NCBI GenBank assembly: GCA_964442285.1
Contig: CAYTZH010000037.1
Coordinates: 1 to 54,621, forward strand
Source: CAYTZH01 sp964442285
GTDB taxonomy: Bacteria; Myxococcota_A; UBA9160; JAFDET01
DNA length: 54,621 nt
Reading direction: 5' to 3'
Part shown: positions 16,058 through 23,339 of the stretch, piece after piece
Layout of the letters: each line of letters starts with the position of its first letter
Numbering within the stretch: position 1 is the stretch's first letter
Notes under the pieces: generated by a model
Databases searched by the model: none
What the model was told of the DNA's origin: nothing
The model's input: only the letters and a program-made list of their open reading frames with translations
Program-made: the position numbers and the translations under genes

Positions 16058-17758
16058 CTACATCTTCCTCGAGCGCTCGAGCACGTCGGAGAGGTTGTCC
16101 ACCACCTGGTCGCGCGCGCGGTCGTCGAAGCCCAGGATCTGCTGGAGGCCGACGGCGACCTGGGGGATGTACTTCACGATGTAGGCGCGCTTCTTGGCCT
16201 CGTCGGCGGCGCGGCGCTGCTTGCGGATGTGGGTGGCCACGCGCCGCCCGCACTCCTGCAGGCCGAGCCGGATCTCCTTGATGATCTCCGGGTAGTGGGC
16301 GATGGCCTCCTTGCTCTCGCTGGTGAAGGGCACCCACACGCTCGCGATGTGCACCATCAGCAGGGCGGGCCCGACGGGCAGGGCGCCCCGGGGCTGCTGG
16401 AGCTGGTAGGCCTTCCAGTCGGTGCCCGTCACCGCCTTGGTGATGGCGCAGGCGCCCTGCTGGTACTGCAGGGGGACGCGGTTGGCGTAGCGGAAGAGCG
16501 TGATGGGATCGTCCCCCGAGAGCGAGCCGCCGTAGGCCAGGCCCACCTCGATCAGGAACGGGTTGCCGCGGTAGACCGTCGGCCGCCGGGTGACCGAGGC
16601 GTAGAAGTCGGCCTCCACCTCGGCGCGAAGCGCGCGCTCGATCAGGCCCTCCCCGATGGGCGCGATGCAGTCGGTGGGCGGCGCCATGATCTTCGTGGCC
16701 GCCACCGCCCGGTGCACCTTCTCGGCCTCCTCCCGGGTCATCTCCCGCGGCCGCCGCGTGCCCGGGACGCCGGCCCGCTTGCAGATCTCGTCGGCAATCC
16801 GGGCGGAGACCCGCGAGAAGTCGCCCTGCAGGCAGGCGCGCAGGTTCCGCGCCTTGGTGTCGCGGAACATCTGCATCAGCACGCCCAGCTCGACGCCGTA
16901 GGGATGCGGCTTGATCTCGTCGGTCTCGGGGGGCATCTCGTCCGCCACACGCGGGAAGCGGTGCTCGGCCCCGTGCTCCTCGGCCTTGGGCGGCACGTAG
17001 GTGATCTCCGCGTGGGGATTCGCGAGGGAGATCTGGCGGATGTAGTTGTCCACCGAGTGCTGCCCGCCCCGGTAGTTGCCCTCGAGCTCGATCTCGACCC
17101 GGGTGCCGTGCTCCCGCGGCCAGGCGACCACGGTGTCGATCTTCACCCGCGGCTCGTTCCGCTGGGTGTCGATCACGAGCTCGAAGTGGTGGGCCTCCTT
17201 CTTCGGGCCCGTGCGGGTGGTGATCACGATCGGCTTGCCGGTGGTGAGGAGCCCGTACATGCCGGCTGCGCTGATGCCGATGCCCTGCTGCCCGCGGCTC
17301 TGCCGCAGGCGGTGGAACTTCGAGCCGTAGAGGAGCCGTCCGAAGATCTTCGGGACCTGGGCGCGCACGATGCCCGGCCCGTTGTCCTCGATGGCGATGC
17401 GGAAGCGGGTCTCGTCGCTCTGGGTGATCTCGACCCGGATCTCCGGAAGGATCCCGGCTTCCTCGCAGGCGTCGAGGGAGTTGTCGACGCCCTCCTTGAC
17501 GGTGGTCAGCAGGGCCTTGGAGGGATTGTCGAAGCCGAGGAGGTGGCGGTTCTTGGCGAAGAACTCGGAGACCGAGATCTCGCGCTGCTTCTTGGCGAGG
17601 TCGGCTGCGGACCGGCCTTTCCGATCTTCGCTCGCCTTCGGCTCGCTGCGCGGCTGCTTCGCAGCCTTGCCGGCGGGCTTCTTCTTCGGTGCCTTGGTGC
17701 GGCGCTGGGGCACGCGTTCCTGCTGTGGGTCGAACGCAAAGGTCTTCTGCTCGGCCAT
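16058..17758 (-). CDS. top6B: DNA topoisomerase VI subunit B
   Basis: The 566-residue ATPase subunit of topoisomerase VI. After a Lys/Ala/Pro-rich N-terminus of about 50 residues it has the GHKL fold motifs TTVKEGVDNSLDA (E89, N93), EDNGPGI (125-130) and RGQQGIGIS (156-163), followed by the H2TH and transducer regions (e.g. GVLMQMFRDTKARNL). ATP binding should dimerise it and drive strand passage by subunit A. I chose the ATG at 17758 because a GAGGGGGG purine run sits at good spacing; a GTG at 17770 is also in frame. It is followed by the A subunit two bases later. Confidence 0.93.
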   Translation of the reverse strand: MAEQKTFAFDPQQERVPQRRTKAPKKKPAGKAAKQPRSEPKASEDRKGRSAADLAKKQREISVSEFFAKNRHLLGFDNPSKALLTTVKEGVDNSLDACEEAGILPEIRVEITQSDETRFRIAIEDNGPGIVRAQVPKIFGRLLYGSKFHRLRQSRGQQGIGISAAGMYGLLTTGKPIVITTRTGPKKEAHHFELVIDTQRNEPRVKIDTVVAWPREHGTRVEIELEGNYRGGQHSVDNYIRQISLANPHAEITYVPPKAEEHGAEHRFPRVADEMPPETDEIKPHPYGVELGVLMQMFRDTKARNLRACLQGDFSRVSARIADEICKRAGVPGTRRPREMTREEAEKVHRAVAATKIMAPPTDCIAPIGEGLIERALRAEVEADFYASVTRRPTVYRGNPFLIEVGLAYGGSLSGDDPITLFRYANRVPLQYQQGACAITKAVTGTDWKAYQLQQPRGALPVGPALLMVHIASVWVPFTSESKEAIAHYPEIIKEIRLGLQECGRRVATHIRKQRRAADEAKKRAYIVKYIPQVAVGLQQILGFDDRARDQVVDNLSDVLERSRKM

Positions 17759-17818
17759 GGCCCCCCTCACCCCGAGCGGCGGAGGGTAGCAAGCCGGATC
17801 CCGTCCGGACGCCGAGGC

Positions 17819-18004
17819 TCAGGCGTCGTCGAGGAGCGAGCCCCGGAAGTTCCCGGTGAGGCGGACGCGGCCCGTGCGGAGCATGTAGAGGACCGTCGCA
17901 ACGACCTCCCGCTCGTCGTCAGTGACCGCGCTGATCGCTCGGACCAGGTCCAGGAGCGTCGTCTCCCGGGTCACGGGCTTGGGATCGCAGGCCGGTGCCG
18001 CCAT
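17819..18004 (-). CDS. Small conserved-looking protein (61 aa) upstream of topoisomerase VI
   Basis: A 61-residue protein starting at an ATG with a clear ribosome-binding site (GGAGGAC, spacing five). The sequence, with a core TTLLDLVRAISAVTDDEREV and VLYMLRTGRVRLTGNFRG, looks like a compact helical fold with a short basic C-terminal strand. There are no cysteines, signal or membrane segment. I recall similar short proteins in delta-proteobacterial genomes but cannot name a family. It lies 60 bases upstream of top6B on the same strand and may be the first gene of that operon. A link to DNA topology is only suggested by position. Confidence 0.62.
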   Translation of the reverse strand: MAAPACDPKPVTRETTLLDLVRAISAVTDDEREVVATVLYMLRTGRVRLTGNFRGSLLDDA

Positions 18005-18231
18005 CGTCCAGTCCTCCTGCTGCTTCGACGCAGCAGGAAGCGTGCCACTTCGAGGGTCGCCGCTGATTTCGCCCAACTCCCCGATCCGCAGCTGTTTTGC
18101 ACCCGACGGCCCAGGGCCCCGAGGACGCCGGACCTCCGGTCCGGTGTCAATTCTCGGCGACGGGTGTCGAATCTCGGACGCCCCGGCCCGCAACGTCGCC
18201 ACGGGCGGCAGCGAGATGGTAGAAAAACCCC

Positions 18232-19740
18232 TCAGTCACCGTCGGCCGCGCGCCAGCCCAGGGCCTCGGCCATGGCCCCCGGGCCCACCCGGGGCTCGCC
18301 GGCCAGGTCGGCCACGGTGCGCGCCACCCGCAGCAGCCGCCGGGCCGCCCGCGCCGAGAGCCCGAGGCCGTCGACGGCGCGACCCAGCAGGGCCCGCGCC
18401 TCGGGGCAGGCGTCGACGAGCCGATCGAGCTCGGCGTCCGGGATCTCCGCGTTGGTGCGCCGGCCCCACGGAGCCAGGCGCCGGCGCTGGCACGCCCGGG
18501 CGGCGGCCACGCGCGCCGCGAGCGAGGCCGAGCGCGGCGCCGCAGACGGCGCCTCGAGGTCTCGCCAGCGCACGGCCTCCACCCGGGCGTGGAGGTCGAT
18601 GCGGTCGCCCAGCGGGCCCGAGAGCCGAGCTCCGTAGCGGGCGATCGCGGCGTCGTCGCAGCGGCACTCGCGGACCTCGCTGCGGTGCCAGCCGCAGGGG
18701 CAGGGATTCGCCGCCGCCACGAGCTGGAAGCGCGCCGGGAACACCCAGGTGCCGCGGGCCCGCGAGACCACGACGCGCCGCTCCTCGAGCACCTGGCGCA
18801 GGCCCTCCAGGACACGCCGGTCGAATTCCGGCAGCTCGTCCAGGAAGAGCACACCCGTGTGGGCCAGGGAGGCCTCCCCGGGCCGAGGAGGACTGCCCCC
18901 GCCCAGCAGGCCCGCCGCGCTGGCCGAGTGATGGGGCGCTCGGAACGGTCGGGCGGCGATGGCGGTGGCGGTCCGACCGAGACGCCCCGCGGCGCCGTGG
19001 ATGCGCGTGGCCTCGAGCTGCTCCTCGGGGTCGAGCGGCGGCAGCAGGCCCGGCAGGCGCCGGGCCAGCATGGTCTTGCCCGCTCCCGGCGGTCCTCGTA
19101 GCAGCAGAGCGTGCCCGCCCGCCGCGGCCACCTCGACCGCGCGCTTCGCGCCCTCCTGTCCGCGCACGTCGCCCAGGTCCAGCGAGGGCTCGGGAGGAGG
19201 ATTCGGGGCGCGCGCCGCGGCCGGCAGGGGGGCGCCACCGACGAGATGGGCGAGCACCGCGCCCAGGTCTGCGGCGGCGCGAACCGCCACCCCGGGCGCG
19301 AGGGCCGCCTCGGGTCCGTTGGCTGTGGGGACCACGACCGTCCGGCAGCCGGCGTCGCGGGCCGCGAGGGCCAGCGCCAGCGCCCCCTGGACCGGACGCA
19401 GCCGCCCGTCGAGGGCGAGCTCGCCCACCAGGGCCAGCCCTTCGAGCGGCTCGGGCGGAACGACCCCCGATGCGGCCAGGACGCCCACCGCGATGGGGAG
19501 GTCGAGCGCCGAGCCGCTCTTGCGAAGGGCGGCCGGGGCCAGGCTCACGGTGACCCGCTGGTCCGGGAAGCGCTGGCGGACCGCGGCAATCGCCCCACGG
19601 ACCCGGGCGACACTCTCCCGCACCGCCGCCTCGGGGAGGCCGACCAGGTCGACCCGGGGGAGCTGGGAGCTGATGCGGACCTCGACCTCGACGGCGATGC
19701 CGTCGACGCCCACCAGGGCCGCCCCGAGAATTCGGGACAA
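18232..19740 (-). CDS. comM: YifB/ComM-family Mg-chelatase-like AAA+ ATPase
   Basis: A 502-residue protein of the ComM/YifB family: an N-terminal Lon-protease-like (ChlI) domain from GVDGIAVEVEVRISSQLPRV to about 175, then an AAA+ Mg-chelatase domain with Walker A GPPGAGKT (216-223), Walker B GVLFLDELPEF and the AANPCPCGW zinc motif. In naturally competent bacteria ComM is a hexameric helicase that drives branch migration during DNA uptake; many non-competent bacteria also carry it. The start is a TTG at 19740, chosen because homology begins at once; no ATG or GTG fits, and all codons upstream look non-coding. The stop is about 230 bases from the 61-residue gene. Confidence 0.9.
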   Translation of the reverse strand: MSRILGAALVGVDGIAVEVEVRISSQLPRVDLVGLPEAAVRESVARVRGAIAAVRQRFPDQRVTVSLAPAALRKSGSALDLPIAVGVLAASGVVPPEPLEGLALVGELALDGRLRPVQGALALALAARDAGCRTVVVPTANGPEAALAPGVAVRAAADLGAVLAHLVGGAPLPAAARAPNPPPEPSLDLGDVRGQEGAKRAVEVAAAGGHALLLRGPPGAGKTMLARRLPGLLPPLDPEEQLEATRIHGAAGRLGRTATAIAARPFRAPHHSASAAGLLGGGSPPRPGEASLAHTGVLFLDELPEFDRRVLEGLRQVLEERRVVVSRARGTWVFPARFQLVAAANPCPCGWHRSEVRECRCDDAAIARYGARLSGPLGDRIDLHARVEAVRWRDLEAPSAAPRSASLAARVAAARACQRRRLAPWGRRTNAEIPDAELDRLVDACPEARALLGRAVDGLGLSARAARRLLRVARTVADLAGEPRVGPGAMAEALGWRAADGD

Positions 19741-19787
19741 GCGGCTGCCTCGGGGGACCGATGGGGGTGGGAGCCGCGGGAACGGAG

Positions 19788-19822
19788 GGAAGGCAGGGCC
19801 CGGGGACCGGGCCCTGCCTTCC
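19788..19822. repeat. Perfect 16-bp inverted repeat with 3-base loop
   Basis: GGAAGGCAGGGCCCGG (19788-19803) and its exact complement (19807-19822) flank a GGA loop, making an extremely stable hairpin or cruciform in the 278-base gap between divergent comM and the M28-like lipoprotein gene. No T-run follows on either strand. Possible roles are a leader structure for comM, a small mobile palindrome (REP-like), or a bidirectional attenuator. Confidence 0.6.
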
Positions 19823-20018
19823 GTCCACTTCCGAAGAGCCCCGCGAGGAGGGGCCTCATAGTCGAAGTGGTCGGAAAGCGGGAAATGTGTCAGGCGAAGT
19901 TGCCGACACCCGGCTTCCCTCCCCGCGCTGGTTGATCGCCCCCGGGGACTGTGGTAACCGCGATCCACGCTCGCGACGCGGCTCCCCGACACCCTCGAGA
20001 GGTCTCGCGCCCGGTATC

Positions 20019-21299
20019 ATGTGTGATTCCACGCTTCGTCACATCGCCACGTCGGGGCTCCTGCTGCTGGCAATGGGCCTCGGCACCGGCTGCGGCGCGC
20101 TGCGGGAGCGGCTGCTTCCGGCCCCGAAGGTGGTCCCGCCGGCGCCGAGCGGGCCCGAGCGTCCCGCCTTCCAGGGCGCGCGCGCACGGGGGGACGCCCA
20201 CTACCTGGCGGCCCTGGGCGAGCGCGAGCCGGGTAGCCCGGGCGCGGAGAGCGCCCGCAGCCACATCCGCGGCGTCCTGGAGAAGCAGGGGCTCGAGGTC
20301 TCGGAGATCGTGCTGCCCGCCGAGGACGCCGAGGGCGCGGAGGCGCCGCCGCTCGTCCACCTGGTCGCCGAGCTGGCGGGGCACTCCTCGGACCTCCTCG
20401 TCCTGGCCGCCACCTACGGCACCGGCCCCGGTCAGGCGTCCACGCCCGACGGCGCTTCGGGAGCCGCCCTGCTCCTGGAGCTGGGGCGCTCCCTGACGGC
20501 CGAGCCGCAGCCCTACACCGTATGGCTGGTCTTCGTGGACGGGGCGCCCGACTACGCGCAGCCCGAGACCCTCGCCGCGAGCGCCGCGCTGGCCGAGCAC
20601 TGGCTGGAAGAGGGCGTGCTCGGGCGGATCCGCCTCGCCGTGGTGATGGACGACGTCTGCCGTCCCGATGCCCGCATGATTCGCGATGCGAGCAGCCACC
20701 GCTCCTATCGCGAGATCTTCTGGCGCTCCGCCCGGGCGCTCGGGGAGCGGGACGTGTTCCCGCCCGCGGCCTCGGTCCAGACCGCGGCCACCGTACACCT
20801 GGCGTGGGTCGGGCGGGGCCTGCGGCGCGTGGTGGCCCTGGCCTCGGAGGGGCCGCCGGCGGGGGCTCCGGTCGACGCGCCGGCGGCGCCGGGCGAGGAC
20901 GCGACGACCGGGGACGGAGACGCCCGGGGCGTCGACCCGGAGAGCCCCGCCGAGGAGCCCGCCGCCGCCGACACCAACGCCGCCGAGGGCGACACCAACG
21001 CCGCCGCCGCCGACACCAACGCCGCCGAGGGCGAGGCCAACGCCGCCGAGGGCGAGGCCAACGCCGCCGAGGGCGAGGCGCCCGAGGATGCCTCCCGGGT
21101 GGCCGCGCCCGAGCCGCCGCCCTGCTCGGCCGAGACCCTGGAGTCGGTCGGTGCCGTCAGCCTGCACGCGCTCGCGGACGTGACCGCGCTCTGGGCGAAG
21201 GTGGACCGACTCTCGCCCGCGCCGCCGGCTCCCCCGCCGCCTCCGGACGCCGGACCGTCCGAGTCCCCCCCGGCGGACGAGCTCCCGGAGTCCGACTGA
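20019..21299 (+). CDS. M28-peptidase-like lipoprotein, metal site lost
   Basis: A 426-residue envelope protein. The N-terminus (SGLLLLAMGLGTGC) is a signal with a possible lipidation Cys at residue 25. Residues 67-200 follow the M28 aminopeptidase pattern: REPGSPGAESARSHIRGVLE, then LVLAATYGTG where A-H-Y-D-T is usual, TPDGASGAALLLEL (one Asp kept, D144) and VWLVFVDGAP where D-G-E-E is usual. So His, one Asp and the Glu pair of the zinc site are missing and catalysis is unlikely. Residues 318-352 are five copies of a seven-residue repeat, and the C-terminus is Pro-rich (PPAPPPPPDAG). The start is the ATG at 20019. It probably has a binding or scaffold role. The three following genes also encode exported proteins. 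Confidence 0.75.
   Translation: MCDSTLRHIATSGLLLLAMGLGTGCGALRERLLPAPKVVPPAPSGPERPAFQGARARGDAHYLAALGEREPGSPGAESARSHIRGVLEKQGLEVSEIVLPAEDAEGAEAPPLVHLVAELAGHSSDLLVLAATYGTGPGQASTPDGASGAALLLELGRSLTAEPQPYTVWLVFVDGAPDYAQPETLAASAALAEHWLEEGVLGRIRLAVVMDDVCRPDARMIRDASSHRSYREIFWRSARALGERDVFPPAASVQTAATVHLAWVGRGLRRVVALASEGPPAGAPVDAPAAPGEDATTGDGDARGVDPESPAEEPAAADTNAAEGDTNAAAADTNAAEGEANAAEGEANAAEGEAPEDASRVAAPEPPPCSAETLESVGAVSLHALADVTALWAKVDRLSPAPPAPPPPPDAGPSESPPADELPESD
20970..21074 (+). repeat. Five tandem 21-bp units inside the M28-like lipoprotein gene
   Basis: Five in-frame 21-base units encode DTNAAEG, DTNAAAA, DTNAAEG, EANAAEG and EANAAEG. The DNA core AACGCCGCCGAGGGC is nearly invariant. The block lies in an Ala/Glu-rich linker and could change length by slippage without breaking the frame. 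Confidence 0.85.
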
Positions 21300-21388
21300 A
21301 CCCCTCCGGCCCGCGGTCCGTCCAACCGACAACGTCTTTCGAGCGCTTCGCCGGCGACGGTCCCCGCGCCGGCGACCGGGAGGAGGCC

Positions 21389-22012
21389 ATGGGGAGAGCC
21401 GCCGGGCGCCTGGGATTGCGAGTTGCCGGCGTGCTGCTGATCGCCGTGCTGGGCTGCGCCACGCCCCGGTCGCCGGGAGCGGATCTACCTCCGCCCCCCG
21501 CGGATCCGCGGCCGGCGGCGACGCCGGCCGATCCGCTCCGCGACGCCCTGGAGCGTCAGGCCCGCGAGCTCGCCTCCATCGACGGCGCCCGGGTCGTGCG
21601 CGAGCAGGACGCGCTGCTCGTCACCTTCCCCGGCGATCTGCTCTTCGGCGTGGCCTCCGCCGGCCTCTCCGCCAACGCCTACGCGCGCCTGCGCGAGCTG
21701 GCGGCCAGCCTCGAGCGCCACCCCGCCACCCAGGTGGCGATCAAGGGGCACGCGTCCGCCGACGGCGCCCCCGACTACAACTTCGCCCTCTCGGAGCAGC
21801 GCGCCGAGAGCGTCCGCCAGTACCTGGTGGCGGAGGGCGTCTCGCCGGAGCGGCTCACGGCCGTCGGCTTCGGCAGCCAGTTCCCGGTGGCGAGCAACGC
21901 CACCGCGCCGGGCCGCGCGCGCAACCGGCGGGTCGAGATCGAGATCCGCCCCTCCGACGCGCTACGCTCCCGCGCGGCGGGTGGCGACGGGACCCACGGG
22001 TCCGACAGCTGA
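21389..22012 (+). CDS. OmpA-family peptidoglycan-binding lipoprotein
   Basis: A 207-residue protein with a lipoprotein signal (VAGVLLIAVLGC, acceptor Cys at about residue 21), a Pro/Ala-rich linker and a C-terminal OmpA/Pal domain. The domain shows LLFGVASAGLSANAYARLRELAASL, VAIKGHASADGAPDYNFALSEQRAESVRQYL, and GFGSQFPVASNATAPGRARNRRVEI, the classic peptidoglycan-binding pattern ending in RNRRVEI. It would tether the outer membrane to the wall, as Pal does. The ATG is preceded by GGAGGAGG at suitable spacing. It is 89 bases from the upstream lipoprotein and 10 bases from the downstream VWA gene. Confidence 0.9.
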   Translation: MGRAAGRLGLRVAGVLLIAVLGCATPRSPGADLPPPPADPRPAATPADPLRDALERQARELASIDGARVVREQDALLVTFPGDLLFGVASAGLSANAYARLRELAASLERHPATQVAIKGHASADGAPDYNFALSEQRAESVRQYLVAEGVSPERLTAVGFGSQFPVASNATAPGRARNRRVEIEIRPSDALRSRAAGGDGTHGSDS

Positions 22013-22022
22013 GGGCGGTTCC

Positions 22023-23324
22023 TTGCGCAGCACGTCCATTCCCGGTCTCCTCCTCGTCCTGTCGCTCGGCCTGGCGACCGACGGCCGCGCTGCGCCCCCG
22101 GCTGCCGCTGCGACCAGCCCCAGCGCGATCCGCATCGACGTGGAGACGCCGCGCTCGGGCGAGGTGGTCCGGAACAAGGTCCACCTGGCACCGATCCGCG
22201 GCAGCGCCGTCTCCCAGGGCCAGGGGCCCGCGGCCTTCGACGTCATGCTGGTGATCGACGTCTCCGCCTCCACGAAGACGGCGAGCGGGGTGGACGTGGA
22301 CGGCGACGGCGAGGTGGGCTTCGACCCCCGGCTCGAGCTGCTGCCCCCCGGCGCCTACCCCGAGGACGTGCTCTGCACCGACCCCGGCGACACCATCCTG
22401 GCGGCCCAGGTGGCGGCCGCGCGGGCGTTGGTGGAGAGCCTGGATCCGCGTCGGGTGCGGGTGGGCGTGGTGACCTTCGGCGGCGAGGTGAACCCGCAGA
22501 CCGGCATGCGCCTGCGCCCGGACCAGAAGGACGCCTGGCTCGAGCTTCCGTTCACCTCGGACTACGGCCGCGTGGAGCGCGCCCTGGTCGGTGTCCTGGC
22601 CCGGGGACCGCGCGGGGCCACCAACTTCGCGGCGGGCATCCGGCTCGCCATCACGGAGCTCGCGGACCTGCCCGGGGCGCGCAGCGAGACCCGCGCGGGC
22701 GCACGCAAGATCATCCTCTTCCTCACCGACGGCGTGCCCACGCTGCCCATCGGAAGCGGCGCGCAGAGCGACGCGGGCGACTCCGAGGCCGCCGTCAACG
22801 CGGCCCGGCTGGCCCACAAGGCCGGCATCGTGATCAACACCTACGGGCTCGGGCCCCAGGCGCTGGTCAAGCCCGTGGCGCTCACCGAGATGGCCCGGGT
22901 GACCCTGGGCAGCTACAACCCCGTGCAGAGCCCCGGGGACATCGTCGTCCTTCTCCAGGGAGTCTCCTTCTCCGACATCGAGGACCTGGTGTTCACCAAC
23001 CTCACCACCGGCGACTTCTCCACCGACGTGGATCTGTCGCCCGACGGCACCTTCTCGGGCTTCGTGCCCGTGCGCGAGGGAAACAATCGGGTTCGCGTGT
23101 CGGCCCTGGCCACGGACGGAACGCGCGCGAGTGTCGAGCTGGACCTGGAGTTCAAGATGGCGGAGCTCACCGACCGGGAGCTCGCCCTCGAGCTCGAGCG
23201 GATCCGCCAGCGCAACAAGGAGCTCCAGCTGCTGCTGGAACGGCGCCGGATCGACGCGTTCCGGGAGCGGGAGAAGCGGCGCCGGGAGCTCGAGATCACG
23301 CCCGAGGACGAGGGCGCGCCCTAG
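22023..23324 (+). CDS. Exported von Willebrand factor A domain protein
   Basis: A 433-residue protein with an N-terminal signal (IPGLLLVLSLGLATDGRAA) and a VWA domain from about residue 70 to 290. The MIDAS metal site is intact: DVSAS (D79, S81, S83), GATNFAAG for the Thr, and LFLTDGVPT for the Asp. A short insertion holding DVDGDGEVGFD, an EF-hand-like loop, follows the MIDAS strand. The C-terminal half is a beta-rich segment, then a charged helix (ELERIRQRNKELQLLLERRR). Such proteins bind partners through a metal ion. The start is a TTG with GAGGGCGG before it; an ATG at 21981 would overlap the OmpA gene by 32 bases and lacks a signal shape. Confidence 0.82.
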   Translation: MRSTSIPGLLLVLSLGLATDGRAAPPAAAATSPSAIRIDVETPRSGEVVRNKVHLAPIRGSAVSQGQGPAAFDVMLVIDVSASTKTASGVDVDGDGEVGFDPRLELLPPGAYPEDVLCTDPGDTILAAQVAAARALVESLDPRRVRVGVVTFGGEVNPQTGMRLRPDQKDAWLELPFTSDYGRVERALVGVLARGPRGATNFAAGIRLAITELADLPGARSETRAGARKIILFLTDGVPTLPIGSGAQSDAGDSEAAVNAARLAHKAGIVINTYGLGPQALVKPVALTEMARVTLGSYNPVQSPGDIVVLLQGVSFSDIEDLVFTNLTTGDFSTDVDLSPDGTFSGFVPVREGNNRVRVSALATDGTRASVELDLEFKMAELTDRELALELERIRQRNKELQLLLERRRIDAFREREKRRRELEITPEDEGAP

Positions 23325-23339
23325 CCGGCCGGCGCTGCG

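Noticed and set aside
20970..21074. Short repeats considered as a CRISPR array
   Set aside because: Units are contiguous, in frame and codon-periodic with no spacers.
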